Positions 63,591 through 64,000 of a DNA stretch of 64,000 nucleotides are shown here, in pieces; within the stretch, counting starts at the first letter, position 1, and every line of letters starts with the position of its first letter. Source of the stretch: Fistularia commersonii. Its lineage: Eukaryota; Chordata; Actinopteri; Syngnathiformes; Fistulariidae. Under the pieces are notes generated by a model. It made no database searches. It was not told the origin of the DNA and saw nothing but the letters and a program-made list of their open reading frames with translations. Made by a program: the position numbers and the translations under genes. The DNA lies in the NCBI GenBank assembly GCA_037954325.1, contig JBBMNZ010000001.1, positions 5,986,874 to 6,050,873 of the forward strand, read 5' to 3'.

Positions 63591-64000
63591 CAGGTGTTAG
63601 CTGCTATAGTTTGGCACTATGGTCACTGATTTTAGCTGTTTTTGATGATAGCAAACTAGACAGCTAAGCTACATGGTCCCGGATTAGCCACTCCAGATTG
63701 CAAAATTAGAAATGTTAGACTTAATGCAATCTGATGTTTAATGTCCTCAGACAGTAAAATGTATATCCTGCCGGAAATCGCAGCTTGTTGGAATTAAGAA
63801 CGGTAACTAAAGGGGTTGTGGCTTAGGGAAGGGTTAAAAATCTGTTCTTTTTTTCCGGGCAATGCCCTGCTCAAATTTTTAACGCAGTGGCGAGTGATGT
63901 TTAAAATCATCTGAAGGTAATTTATTTAAAGAAAAGGAATTCAAATTAAACTGTGATTAATTTTTCGGCTTTGCGATGCACATCGCCGAATATATGCAAC

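Larger units (their letters stand above)
32258..64000. other. Gene-poor stretch or long first intron
   Basis: About 32 kb in which I recognise no protein-coding exon or RNA gene. It holds microsatellites, homopolymer tracts, retroposon tails and a few CNE-like patches, listed separately where supported. The open frames here are short, lack domains and have no convincing splice context. Confidence 0.5.

Overview
The window reads as teleost fish nuclear DNA. Its genes have vertebrate intron-exon structure, it carries fish-type DNA transposons (Tc1/mariner, hAT and piggyBac-like), a tRNA-derived SINE and LINE remains, and (CA)n microsatellites are abundant. No bacterial, viral or CRISPR feature was found. 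I see no convincing new multi-gene system. The notable points are gene-level oddities and layered repeats.

Left part (1-18.3 kb): two multi-exon genes lie on the minus strand in the order calr then rad23a. CALR and RAD23A are also neighbours in the same orientation on human chromosome 19p13, so this is conserved synteny. rad23a (CDS 9876 to 128, ten exons, 472 aa) encodes the UBL-UBA1-XPC-binding-UBA2 proteasome shuttle and DNA-repair factor. Its fifth exon is only 47 nt; it was found because the reading frame could not otherwise close. Its intron 4 holds an old mariner element with a SINE inserted inside it. calr (CDS 18108 to 13985, nine exons, 422 aa) encodes calreticulin. The internal exon lengths I remember for the human gene are all matched. 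The protein ends in KIEL rather than KDEL. A perfect ER-stress response element (CCAAT-N9-CCACG) and a second, weaker one lie just upstream of calr. The two gene products act in linked branches of protein quality control: ER glycoprotein folding, and delivery of ubiquitinated clients to the proteasome.

Middle part (10-32 kb): the spacer between the two genes carries a decayed LINE (10.4-12.3 kb) with a second, inverted fragment beside it. Beyond calr come a canonical tRNA-His(GTG) gene at 19.03 kb and a repeat-rich stretch. It holds two inverted copies of a short DNA element at 20.4 and 28.5 kb, a 394-bp MITE-like element, hAT elements (two with perfect 8-bp target duplications), a 92-bp TTAA-flanked fold-back element, and a 1.5-kb CA/CT block at 26.1-27.6 kb.

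Right part (32-64 kb): a CpG-rich segment near 32.1-32.7 kb looks like the 5' end of a plus-strand gene. It has a small uORF, then an ATG with only 11 coding bases before a GTGAGT donor. No downstream coding exon was recognised up to 64 kb. That stretch may be a very long first intron or a gene-poor region with microsatellites, repeat fragments and possible conserved non-coding elements. I could not name this gene.
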